From: Amaranthus tricolor
Taxonomy: Eukaryota; Streptophyta; Magnoliopsida; Caryophyllales; Amaranthaceae
Assembly (NCBI RefSeq): GCF_026212465.1
Contig: NC_080049.1
Coordinates: 24,190,230 to 24,254,229 of the forward strand
DNA length: 64,000 nt
Reading direction: 5' to 3'
In this document: positions 1 through 11,700 of the stretch, in pieces
How positions within the stretch are numbered: position 1 is the stretch's first letter
Layout of the letters: every line of letters begins with the position of its first letter
Translations under genes and position numbers: made by a program
Notes under the pieces: generated by a model
Database searches by the model: none
The model's input: the letters and a program-made list of their open reading frames with translations, nothing else
What the model was told of the DNA's origin: nothing

Positions 1-29
1 AACTTAGTAAACTACCCATCAACACCCAT

Positions 30-660
30 GTCCATTCAAACCACCTAGTTGCTAAATACAAACACTGTTGTATATAAAACCTACCATTTATTTTTTATGT
101 CTAATAGATTGCCTAAGATTGTATATTTGATTCATTCTATCATAAACTCCAAAACAATTCCACTTTATCGATGTCATAATGAAGGTAAGTTGCATACCAG
201 TCACACTAAGTTGTCTGATATGATCTCGAATGTCATTTAACGGCCTATTTGCTTTAACACGACCGTTTCTATATACTGTAAAACGATGGTAGAGTCTTGA
301 TTTATCAACAAAACATACTCTTACCTTACATGGCCTCTCTCTAGGTTACGACAATATCCAATAATCAAAAATGGATAACCACTTGCCCTTCTTCTTGATC
401 TTGGATGTGTCGCATAATCTAAGTCATGCAAATGTCCTCTAAACCTATTGTATCGATGACAACGTAGATATGTACTCATTAAAGAATAACCCTCTATTTT
501 CTCATAAAGCGCACGAGTAAAATAAAATCCAACAGTAGTACTTATCTCGTCGGTCAAACATACAATTCATCTACTGATTCGAATTGCCTATCTGTAATAA
601 ATCTTGAAGAATAATCTACTTCGTCACCACCAAATTCCTCTAAGATATCCTGCATAAATT
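30..660 (-). pseudogene. Degenerate FAR1/MULE-like transposase N-terminal relic
   Basis: Read on the minus strand, the piece at 557-321 encodes residues resembling the FAR1-type DNA-binding region found in MULE transposases and FAR1-related proteins: a GFYF stretch, a run of basic residues and SGYPFLIIG. The last resembles the family's zinc-ligand 'GCPF' segment with the cysteine lost to tyrosine. Further coding-like sequence lies in other frames on both sides (acidic lead-in at 660-560, and a piece at about 330-200), so at least two frameshifts separate the parts. No start codon and no catalytic domain are visible, and the left edge of the window may cut the locus. The family call is from residue pattern only; an unrelated repeat is possible. 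Confidence 0.3.
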
Positions 661-1359
661 TTGTAAAAATAACTATTATGATAAAAAAATATTTATTTAA
701 TTGAAAAAAATTCAATTCGCACAAAACGTGGGACTTGACCTAAGTACAATCACACGTTTTGTGCAACTTGCATTTATTTTTTAGAAATTACTATAACAAA
801 AATCTTGAATATCATTACTTACCTTAAGATTATTGAGGTTGTATAATTCACTATCGATATTGCTTCTATGTTAAGATTGAATTGATAGAGTTTATTTTAG
901 CGAGAATTTAGTGCAATCATAGTAGAAGTAAGGGTAAAAAAATAAAATGAGGTGACAAAACAATGAAAAGGTTGCGAGTTTTATCAATGTTGAAGATGTT
1001 TTATTAGGTACAATTAGCATAGAAATCTATACCGAGTTTGTTACTATAGAATTAATGAATTACACACACACATAAGAGATAAGTTAGAATAAGGCTTATT
1101 GCAAATATTACTCCATTATTCCTAAGCTCCTGGATATATGGGAGAAGTTTGTCTTAATCATCTAATTGTGTATGTCTTTTAAATTTCTTTCATATAATTT
1201 AAACTCTATTAGATTGAATGAAGACAAAAAATTATTGAATTCAATTCTGACGTGTAAGAATGTGATTAAAAAAGGAGTTGTTTTTAATCCATATTCTTAT
1301 ATCCTTATCCTTATGCTTATCCTTACACATAAAATGTATAGAAGGATCAACTACTATTT

Positions 1360-1592
1360 ATAAACCAAAATATTCAATACGTAATACATCTAATTGTGTA
1401 TAATTAAAAATTATAAAAATTGATATTAATAAACTTTACATTAAAACGGATCAAATAAGATCCCATATGACTATGTTTTAACTTACAAATTAATAATAAA
1501 ATAAGATTATAATTTAAGAGTGATAGATGAATGATGTACGAAAAGTTAATCGAATAGCTAAGGTGAATAGGAGGAAGTACCAACTTAGTGGA
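1360..1592. mobile_element. Stowaway-like MITE remnant
   Basis: The stretch shares a recognisable interior (AAGATCYCAYNTGA...TTTTAACTTA...AATTWAGAGTGA) with the sequence at 63499-63735 in the same window, and its right end (GAATAGGAGGAAGTACC) resembles a decayed Stowaway end (GGACGGAGGGAGTA). There is no coding capacity. The left boundary is not clear. The rest of 660-2100 is AT-rich spacer in which I see no gene. Confidence 0.4.
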
Positions 1593-2099
1593 TGTTTCCC
1601 TACAATGTCACTATCATATTAAAAATAAAACTATATCAAATTATATGAAAAATGGTAAATTAGCTAATAAACTAAAGTTGATGTAGTATTATTCTAGAAA
1701 AAAAAATCTATAAATTAATACCATTTATAATTAATTAAAAATTAATATTATTATTAAAAAATTAAGGAAATACTATATCATTCAAGATAATTTTCCAAAA
1801 TTTAAAACAAAATATCCTATATACCATCCGAGACAAACTCAAAATTCATCACATTGAAACCAAATTACATTACAATTACAATTTTCACTAATGAAAAACA
1901 GAAAATCGGATCGGATTCTATATCGGGTTTTAACACTCCTACAAATAGAGATCCGTATTTAATAGACGGACACAATTTTCCAGAAAAGGTAATGCAAGTA
2001 TAACGAGGAATAAAGAATATGCGGAGGCCATAGATTATGGTGGATATATGATCTGACGGTTGAATATTGAAGACCAAAGACCATCTGATGACTGACAAT

Positions 2100-3198
2100 T
2101 TCTCATAGTCATTTTCTCACTATTTCATGTAGAGTGTTGTAGCAGAGAATCGCTTTTTTCTAGACGTCTACATCAATCTCACCACTAAGTGTTAATACAG
2201 AGGTACAGATTTAATCACAAGTCAGTTTCTTCTTACTGCTATTTCCGTTTCACTGATTCTTTCTGTAAGTTCTCCATCGCCTTTTTTTTTGCCTTTTTCT
2301 GGTTTCCTTTTTTTTTTTCATTAAGGAACATCGTTGTATATGTTGCTGTGTTTTATCTTTCACAAATTGATGGTTTTTTTTGGGTGATTTTTGTTGCTTT
2401 TGATTATTACTGCGTGATGTCTGAAACTCTGAATGCGATTATCATGATTTATGCTTGAGTTAAATGTGTGAGTGTTTATTGTCCTTTTCGTTTTTATTTC
2501 TTTATTTTTTGGGCTGCATACTTGTGATTTTTAGCTTGTTTTAGGTACTTCATGCTTGTACGTTGTAAACTTGTAATAGTATTGATAGGATTGGACCTTA
2601 GATTTATACATGTAATGCATAACAATCAAGAACCTTTTTAAGATTCTTGCTGCAGCGGGGTGTGATCTGAGCATATCACCAATATTGCGAGTTCGTGATT
2701 GTAATGTGTTGTTAAGGTTTTTGAGATTTCGCTTCTGAAATAGCATTTTTGTGATTCTATGATGGAAGAATTAGAGAGCAGTTGAGTAATATGTATGTTT
2801 GATGGACTACTTCATCTATTTTCAATTGGTAAAGAACTCTATTAAGTTTGTGTGTAATCAATTTACCTCTTGTATAAATCTTGTTGTGTACAAGATTACA
2901 AAATTTATCAATTGTGACTGCCATGGAAAGCATTTTTGCACTATGCATCTGAGGACATCTAGATGTACAGTCTTATCTCAAAGTTTAAACGAGTTTTAAT
3001 CTAGGGTGAAGTTTCAGATTTGTAAAGGTCATACTTATTTTCCTTGAGGAATTTGCTTATTTAGGAGTTTGAAGTTGTACTATGGTATTTAATTTCTGGA
3101 ATTTTGCTGTGATATTTTGTCGGCAATTGGGATCAAGGCTATTATATTTTCTGTCTTTTATTCCCGTGATTGATTTGGTTTCTGCGATTGTTATGTAG
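2100..3198 (+). promoter_or_regulatory. Pyrophosphatase 5' leader with leader intron
   Basis: Upstream of the pyrophosphatase start codon, a plausible untranslated exon ends at 2264 with the donor GTAAGT, and the intron closes with TTATGTAG at 3198, ten bases before the ATG at 3208. A 5'UTR intron of about 0.9 kb is common in plant housekeeping genes and can raise expression. The transcription start is not identified; no clear TATA box is seen. Inferred from splice-site pattern only. Confidence 0.45.
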
Positions 3199-3207
3199 AA
3201 GGACAGA

Positions 3208-5661
3208 ATGGCAAACAATGAAGGAGAGGGAAGTAACCCCGAAGCTTTCAAGCGTTCTCCAGGGTTTCCTCGTGTCACCCTTAACGAGAGAATCCTTTCT
3301 TCCATGACTCACCGATCTGTGGCTGCTCACCCTTGGCATGATCTAGAAATTGGTAAAATTCAGATGATACAGCTAGTAGTTAACAATTTAAGTCACAGTT
3401 CGTGCTCACCAAGTGCATCTGATTCATCATTCATGGAAATTAGAAAATTCTTTTTAATCATCATCGATCAACATTCCATCACCCAGTTTCATTAAGTAGC
3501 TCCAACTTAGGGTGGGGTTTGGGGTTAGATAATTTCGGATGGAAAACAGTTGAAATTTTGCTGAAAGCTAGATTTAAGTGTAGTTCATTGTTGTAGCAAT
3601 GAAGAGATTTATGTATATAGTGTGTACCCTAGTTGATTTCCATTTTCAGACTGTTTCTGTTCTGATCGACAGTTATTTGATCCATTTATTTGTGTTGCTG
3701 ATTGTTCTGCGTGTGGTTTTGTAGGACCTGGTGCCCCGTCAGTTTTTAATTGTGTAAGTGTACTGTTATATGACATAGTCCTTGGTATATAACAATTATA
3801 TGCTAGTTTCACTATGGAGTGAAATTCAATTATATTCCTTGTTTTAGATCTTTCTAGATGAGAAAACATTTTTACTTGTATAAGAATATAAGATGGCACT
3901 TAGTTATTTGGTGACTATGATATATAAGTAATTTCTCTTTTGATGTGAATAAATCTTCTCACCTTTCAGATCATTCAATTTGGATAATTTGGTTTAGTAT
4001 GTGATGATAGGGTTTATGGTGGCTAAATCATCTCTTTGATTTCACAGTGTGATTTGATTTGTTTTTTACTTAATATTGAGCGATTTCTTCATTGCACTAC
4101 AGGTCGTGGAGATTAGCAAAGGGAGCAAAGTTAAGTATGAGTTGGACAAGACAACTGGATTGATTAAAGTAATGCTATTAATTTTTTTTTTCATTTGATC
4201 CTGCTGGATGCGATTAATTGATTTCTCATTTTGCTAATGTACAATTGCTCATAAATCATAATCATTGTTGGAGTATGATTTTCTTTGGCTATGTTTGTGT
4301 CGGGTTTACCTTGATCTCTCCCCCCCCATCCTCATACATGTTTGCTTTTGCATGTATCTCTTTGTATTTTTGTGTCTTTCCTCCTAATACCAAGACATCT
4401 TAGGGCTGTAAGACACTATAGGATTGATGGATGAGAGGACTACATATTATGTTCATGCATTTAATATTTTCCTTTCCCCTTCATCTTCCTTCCCCCATTC
4501 TTTCATGAAAGTATATATGTTGCCTTACTTGAAGGGTATAAGTGTAGCTAGTAAAAGATGGGCCTGCTGGATAAATTTTCATTTGATTATAGACATTGGA
4601 GTCGATCCACTCTGGAAACTGGATTATGTGCCCCGGGGGGTATTGGTGTTAAGTTAAATTGGATGCTTCTTTATATAGCTGTGCATAATTACCCTTGTTA
4701 CAGGTGCCAGTGCCCAGTTGTTTAACTGATGTTGATCTTTATTTACTAGGTTGACCGGGTTCTTTACTCATCAGTGGTTTACCCTCATAATTATGGTTTC
4801 ATCCCTCGCACCATTTGTGAGGACAGTGATCCCATGGATGTACTTGTTTTGATGCAGGTAACAAAAATAGTGGCCTGTGGGCCGTGTTGCTGTGACACAT
4901 ATATTAGACATATGTTTGCAAGCCTGCCTTCATCAGTCATGACTTAACTCTTTATTATTCATATTTTCAGGAGCCTATACTTCCAGGCTCATTCCTTCGA
5001 GCTCGGGCCATTGGACTCATGCCTATGATCGATCAGGTGATTAATGTTTCGCACACCCTCACCATTTATGTGTTCCACCACAACTTGAATCACAACTCAT
5101 CATTTTCTTATATAACAATTTGATCCTGATATTTCTGTCACAGGGTGAGAAAGATGACAAGATTATAGCAGTGTGTGCTGATGATCCTGAGTTCCGTCAC
5201 TACACAGAGCTCAATGAGCTACCTCCCCATCGCCTTGCAGAAATCCGTCGTTTCTTTGAAGACTGTATCCTTTTGTTTCGTGTATCAAAGAACTGACGTC
5301 TTCACCTGAAGTAAGGTCAGCACGTTCTAATTTTTTAAGGTCTAGTTTGATTATCCGACGTCCGACCTGAATAAGAGGAACACTTCCTGGTTCCCCTCCA
5401 ATTTGTACAAGGATTCCTTTACCGAGAACCTAGACAAGAAGAATGAGAACAAGAGTGTTGCAGTGAATGATTTTCTGCCAGCTGCAGATGCTATTGCTGC
5501 CATCCAATATTCAATGTGAGATTTCGAGCTGTTGAATACTCGCTGACTTAGCGTTGTTCATTCACTTTTCTGAAAATGGATTTATGTAACGACTTTTCGT
5601 CACTTTGCTATGTTTCAGGGATCTCTATGCGTCGTACATTGTTGAGGGGTTGAGGCAATAA
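3208..5661 (+). CDS. PPA: Soluble inorganic pyrophosphatase (family I, cytosolic)
   Basis: Hydrolyses pyrophosphate to two phosphates, pulling biosynthetic reactions forward; Mg-dependent. Eight coding exons with GT-AG junctions join in frame: 3208-3352, 3725-3753, 4103-4168, 4750-4857, 4971-5036, 5144-5264, 5434-5515 and 5619-5661, giving 219 residues, the usual length of the plant soluble enzyme. The family I signature is intact in exon 4 ([11 protein letters not shown], with the metal-binding aspartates), preceded by [11 protein letters not shown]. The product ends IVEGLRQ. The N-terminus ([10 protein letters not shown]...) has no transit peptide, which points to the cytosolic PPA group rather than the plastid PPA6 type. 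The ATG at 3208 is chosen because it begins the conserved N-terminal exon right after the leader intron. No damage is seen. Which paralogue of the PPA1-5 group this is cannot be told. Confidence 0.95.
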
Positions 5662-6070
5662 GGTGCAAAACAGGGAGTTTGTGGCAATAGCAGAGCGACG
5701 TAAGAAGTCGATCAATGGACTGTCATTTTGTCGTCTTTTTTTTGCTGCCTCTGGACTAACTGATAACAATGAAAATTGATAAACAACGAACTGCCTTCAT
5801 ATTTGGCCGTCATGTAACCTTACATTTTACCACAATGTATTTTGTGTGCACCTTACATTTTCTACTAGATGAAAGCAGTTAAATGGTTTCTTTTTACACT
5901 TTAGAGTAGCTAAACAGAAGGATGACTTTCATTTTTGCCACAATTGTTTACAAAGTTGCTAGAAGAGGTTGTGATTGGCCAAGTTCATAACTGATGACTT
6001 GACTTCCTTTAAGGCATGAAGATACAGGCAAGATATTAGGCGTAATTACTTTGAAATTGTGAATAAAATT
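5662..6070 (+). other. Pyrophosphatase 3'UTR and downstream spacer
   Basis: Untranslated T-rich sequence follows the stop codon. No strong AATAAA is evident, as is common in plants. Nothing else is seen before the foldback element that starts near 6071. Confidence 0.4.
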
Positions 6071-7085
6071 ATGGAGAAATTACCTTGAATAATACCACCT
6101 TTAACTGATTTTCCTACACTAATACGAATTTTTAAATGACCCTGAATAATACAACCTTTGATATGAGTTTTTCACCAATATCCATTTTAACTCATTACAT
6201 GAATAAGAGGTTAATTTTACCCTCACTTGTCCCTTTCTTCTCACATGTGCACCACTCGACCCAACACCCTAACACAACCTCACTTATCCTCCCGCTACCA
6301 CCCCACCATTTCTTTCCCAACCTCATCACCACAACCATCATCTCCCTCTTTCTACCATTGTTGTTTAGAACACCACCACCAGCTGGAACCTGCAAGCCCA
6401 CCACCCTTAGAATTTCCTCCCCTTTAAACCTCCACTATATTATTGATTACAAATATATCTACAAAACTGCAACTTTTTGACCTATTTAGTTACAGGGATC
6501 ATTATTTAAATGACGATGAAAGCTATATTCCCTGATAATTGTATATCCATGTTATTTGTGAGTACTTCTTTTTGTATATGACCTCTGAATATAAGTCATA
6601 TGTTAGTATATTACCATTACCTCTAGGATCTAATAACAATTTGCAAATTGGCTTTGTTTGATTTTTCACATTTTTATAAAGATAATCCATTTTGTATTTA
6701 ATTTTTTCCTTGATGAATTGCATTCCGCAAATCATAATTAGGAATTTTTTCAACTTGTTGTCTTTGGAGAGTTGTGTGCGCAACCACAAAGGAAATGGGG
6801 TGAGAGAGTTGATTTTGGTGGTGGGTTTTGGTGAAAGTGGTGGTGTGGCCGTCAAAGGGTGGGGAATGATGGCAGTAGCAGTAGGTTGGGTATGGTGGTA
6901 GTGGGCTGGGCAAGGGATGGGGGCTGGGTGGTGAACCAATTACTATACTCTTTTTTTTCTTTTTTTAAATTGCATTTTTTATTTTTTTTTGCAAGTTGAC
7001 CTACATTTGTAGGCTCCAACAAGTAAAGTATGCTAGAGGGAAATGCACACCAAAGGTAGTATTATTTAGGGATAATTAAAAGTTC
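6071..7085. mobile_element. Non-autonomous foldback/MULE-like element with C-rich and G-rich arms
   Basis: The left end (near 6076-6106, AAATTACCTTGAATAATACC) matches the reverse complement of the right end (near 7048-7080, AATTATCCCTAAATAATACT) over about 30 bp. The left arm (6230-6420) is C/A-rich with many CCACC runs, and the right arm (6780-6940) is G/T-rich with GGTGG runs, so the arms are loosely complementary. Open frames inside are low-complexity and not credible genes. A sister copy lies at 16742-17650 and shares the T-rich tract followed by TTGACCTA near the right end. The transposon class is uncertain; a target duplication was not found. Confidence 0.5.
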
Positions 7086-7288
7086 ATATTATTGTATAAA
7101 AGTCAATGAAAGATCATATTATTTACGATAATTTTTTCTAAAATTATTGCTAAGAAGTTATCAATTATATGTAATCAAAATTAATCTTTAAAACAATCAT
7201 ATAGAGGCCTATTTGATCAGTTAGACACTATAAATGATCATAAATAATGTCATCAACTAAATGATTAAATACAAAGTCATAATGATAG

Positions 7289-7290
<2 letters not shown>

Positions 7291-7364
<74 letters not shown>
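7291..7364. repeat. (AT)n microsatellite
   Basis: An uninterrupted AT dinucleotide array of about 74 bp. It ends directly at the left edge of the small inverted-repeat element at 7365. Confidence 0.95.
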
Positions 7365-7366
<2 letters not shown>

Positions 7367-7605
7367 AAGGGATCCATTGAGAAAGGGTTGAAAATAAGAA
7401 GGGTAAGAAGAACTCTACACCCTTGATTTAACTAAAATAAAAAAAATCTATGGTCACGACTGAGCCAAAAGGTAACTATGAAATAATTTTTAAAATGTTC
7501 TTAATTTATAACATAGTATTATTTTTTGTATATATAGTAACCAAACAAAATCAAAAAAAAAATCCTTCTCACCCTTCTCATTTTAAAATTCTTCTAATTT
7601 GATCC
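7365..7605. mobile_element. Micron-like MITE bracketed by (TA)n arrays
   Basis: Sequence of about 240 bp with terminal inverted similarity: the left end near 7371 (GGATCCATTGAGAAAGGG, then AAGAAGGGTAAGAAG) matches the reverse complement of the right end near 7563-7604 (CTTCTCACCCTTCTCA... TTTGATCC). Both sides pass immediately into long TA arrays. Rice Micron MITEs are known to sit inside (TA)n microsatellites in this way. No coding capacity. Confidence 0.6.
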
Positions 7606-8144
<539 letters not shown>

Positions 8145-8499
8145 TAAATAAAATCAATAACTCTGAAAAAAAATGAGTGATTCAATTCCATTGATTTCCA
8201 AAACAATTTGTTTGTTTTTAAAACAATAGGCATCAGTAAGTTTTTTTTTTTTTGAAAATTTTCAATTCAATTTTTCATTAAATTGTACTAATATATTTTC
8301 AATAAATTTTATGAGATTGCCTCACTATAAAACGAGTCCTTAAAGAGTTTGTAAAAAAAAAAATAAAACAAGACTACAAATGAAAGCGATAAACCCGCTC
8401 GGGTCTTGTAATACCCGCCCATTTGAAGCTTTACGAGAGCCGAGAGGCAACGGCAAAGGGCAATATACCAACTTATACTAACGTCCCAAACAAACCCGC

Positions 8500-8707
8500 A
8501 CAGCATAACAGGCCACAGGAGTCTTTTTGCGCTCTTCGGCGTGTGTCCCTCTTTTTTTTTATTGTCTTTTCTCTCATTGCTTCACTCACTCTCTTTCCTC
8601 TCCATCTCCTCCACCTTTCTTACTCATAAACCCTAATCTTCCCCCCTTTTCCATCATATCCCTAAATCGACGAGCAAAATCACTCGTGGTTAAACGCCTT
8701 TAACAAA
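8500..8707 (+). promoter_or_regulatory. Gamma-CA promoter-proximal/5'UTR region with telo-box
   Basis: A CT-rich leader (CTCTTTCCTCTCCATCTCC) precedes the ATG at 8708, and a telo-box AAACCCTAA occurs at 8628-8636. Telo-boxes are typical of plant housekeeping, ribosomal and some mitochondrial-protein genes. No clear TATA box is seen. The transcription start probably lies between 8500 and 8620, which is inference. Confidence 0.5.
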
Positions 8708-11700
8708 ATGGGGACTCTAGGAAGAGCTATCTATACTGTAGGGTTTTGGATCAGAGAAACTGGTCAAGCTATGGATCGTCTTGGATGCCGTCTTCAAGGA
8801 AATTATTACTTTCAGGAACAATGTAAGTTTTACTTTTTTTGATCTTCTTTATTTTCGGATCTGCTTTCATTTATATTTTATTCGGTCATTTTTTCCAAGA
8901 TTTCGTGGATCAAATTAACTATGTTGATGAATATTGTTGACCATTTTGTTAATGTTTTATGATGAAAATTGGATGCTTTAGCTGTATGTTGAAGTTAGGT
9001 TACTGTTTTGTTTGTCCGATGATTTCATGAAAGAAATGAAATTTTGTTGGTTTATCGGTCTAATTAATCATGGGAGATTCATTATGTGAATGTCGAGGTT
9101 TTTGTATGTAGTTTATCTTTTAAGGAAAAAAAATGTAATACTACTATAGTTCTAAATGGATGCTGCCTCTCCTGATCTACCAAGGCGTGTTTGTAACTTT
9201 GGTAGTTCTGGGCAATGATTGTATTTCAAAATCATATAACGATCATGAATTTTTATGTACCTGTTCATAGGTTTATGCTTGTTAAATTTCTAGAACCAAA
9301 TATTTTCCATCCGATGATCAGCTCAAAGCTATGTTGAGTCAAAATATAATGGTTGATTTGATAAGGAGTGGCTGTGCGAAGGACAATTTTTCAGTTATTT
9401 CATTAAATAGTGTATTTTTCAGTTATTTCATTAAATAGTGTATCCTGTCAGCCCGTTGGGAGGCAACAAGGGCAAGAACAAGGAAAGGGAGGGAAAGAGT
9501 CATAAGCTTGCATTTCCTTGCAAGTATTTTTAACTTTTGGAGATTTGTTTCAGCTAAAAGTGGAGAATGGATCTTTCATAATTTCATTAATTTCTATCCT
9601 CCATTATAAATTCAATTTAGGGAAATTGGATTCAATATCTTACCGTTCTTTCACTTCTCTCAAAGTTCCTAACATAAAGTGCTTGTGCTGCCATAAATGG
9701 TACTGCCGTACTGGCATGTTTTATAACATGACTTTACAATCCATGCTTTAAGGTTTTGAGCAATGTCTTGGTGTACACATACTAATGGGAGTATGACTTA
9801 ATCAAAGTTCTAACTTTTCTAATAGTCTGGGGGCGTTTCAAGCAGTGTTTGTTTCTGAAATTCAAGGGCAATCACAAGTAGTTGAAGATATGTCATTTTT
9901 GGATTGAGCTCTTTTTAGTTCCTGTGTTTGAGATGACTCCAAAGATAACTCTGTTGGTCATGCTAGGACTGAGGCTATTCACGTTTTAAAGAGGTTGATA
10001 AAGAACTATAAGTAAAGGAAAAGTATTTGAATATGGTTTCATTGAGTTGAAGAAGACATATATAGCGTATCACAGACCATTATATGAATAGCCTCCACGC
10101 TAAAGGATTAGTGATGAGGTGTATCAAATCAATTTAAGATATGTATGAAGGATTGCCTCCATGTTAAAGGAATACTTGCTAAGGTCTATTAACGAAATCC
10201 TAAATGCGTATGAAGGAGTCACAACATGCATTCAGTCACCTGTACGCTAATTGGATAAATGAGCCTTTTCCGGTAAAATTGGATTTGCATGGGGAATTGT
10301 CCTTAAGCCCTTTCCTATTTGCTATAATATTTGATGAGTTGTCAAGATTTATTCGTGAAAGTGTTCATTGGAGCATGCTATTTGTCGACAGTATTGTACT
10401 TACAGAGTTACAATGGAAACCAATGAAGAACTGAAGAATCTTGTCTAAGTACACACGAGTTGAGTGTCTCATTGGCCGTTGCCTCCTTTTAAGGGTATGG
10501 TATGCCGTTTTCTAAATATTTCTAGACCCTGATCATAATTTTTATGAGCAGAATAATAATGATGATGTTTGAGTTCTTTTTGGGAGCTAATATTGTGGTG
10601 TTTATCATGTGGATTATCCTACTCAATGCAATGAACTTCCATACGGGGGAATGTAATGAGCATATCTCAGTCATGGTCTAGAATGGAGAATTAGTGGTTT
10701 GCTTTCGTTTATTGTGTTGAATTGAGTTGATCAATTTGATGCACATGTTGCTTGCAAAAGGAGATCTATGATTTTGGGAGACGGGTAGCACAAGTCACAA
10801 CGTACTCGTATAGGACTATATTATGGTAAAATTTACCTAATAAATTGCTATGGACTGAGGATAGGGAAGGTGGACAGAAGGTATGAGAAGAGGAGAAGAA
10901 TGAAGGTTGTATTAGAAAAGAAAAGAAGATTACAATAGCTGATTTTCGAGTGTCAGTCACTCCTGCCTCTAGTATTTCTTACACTGCTTAATCCTTGCTC
11001 TACTACTATTAAAAACTATTTATAGGGTTATAATCCCATATTGCTAGCTCATATAAAATCTAACAAAATTCATAACAAATTCTCCCCCCTTATTTTATTC
11101 CTTTCATTCTGTTGTAACAGCTTTGCCATGTCACTGTGGGTTTGTTAGCTCTTCTTGTGCTGCTGCATTTTTCTTCTTTCTCTTATAAGTGATCCAAATT
11201 CTCTCCTTGGTGAAGGGCATAGCATAAATCCACATTTTCGGCAAACACATTTTTTAGTTCAACGTCTTAGGTGTGTGATTGTGTTCTCCACCTATATTCC
11301 AGTTTCTTAGTTGCTAGTTTTTTCTTTTTAATGTTTTAAATCCTCATGACATTTTATGATAGTGGAATTTCTTTTTTATTACAACATCTTGTTTTCTTGC
11401 AGATAATCTTTGATTTATAAAAAGTATTTTTAAAAGATTTTGTAGTCCCAAAAGAATTTGTAATAATATTATTGAGAATTTTTAAGTATAGACTCAACGG
11501 TTTGAATATACTTCTAAACTATGCATACTTCTTTTGAAGGAAAATGCTCTATCTATGTTACTATGTGCGAGTATCACTATCTTGTATGAGGTGGATCTTT
11601 AATACTTGCTCTTTGGAACCAAATAAAAATTTAAGTTAGAAAATTTGTAATTTTATAACATATTTAAAGTCCAGGATCATTAAACTAATGTAATAAGGAT

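Noticed and set aside
6136..6939. Pro/His/Thr-rich and Gly/Trp-rich open frames
   Set aside because: They come from the C-rich and G-rich arms of the foldback element, with no domain and no supporting splice structure.
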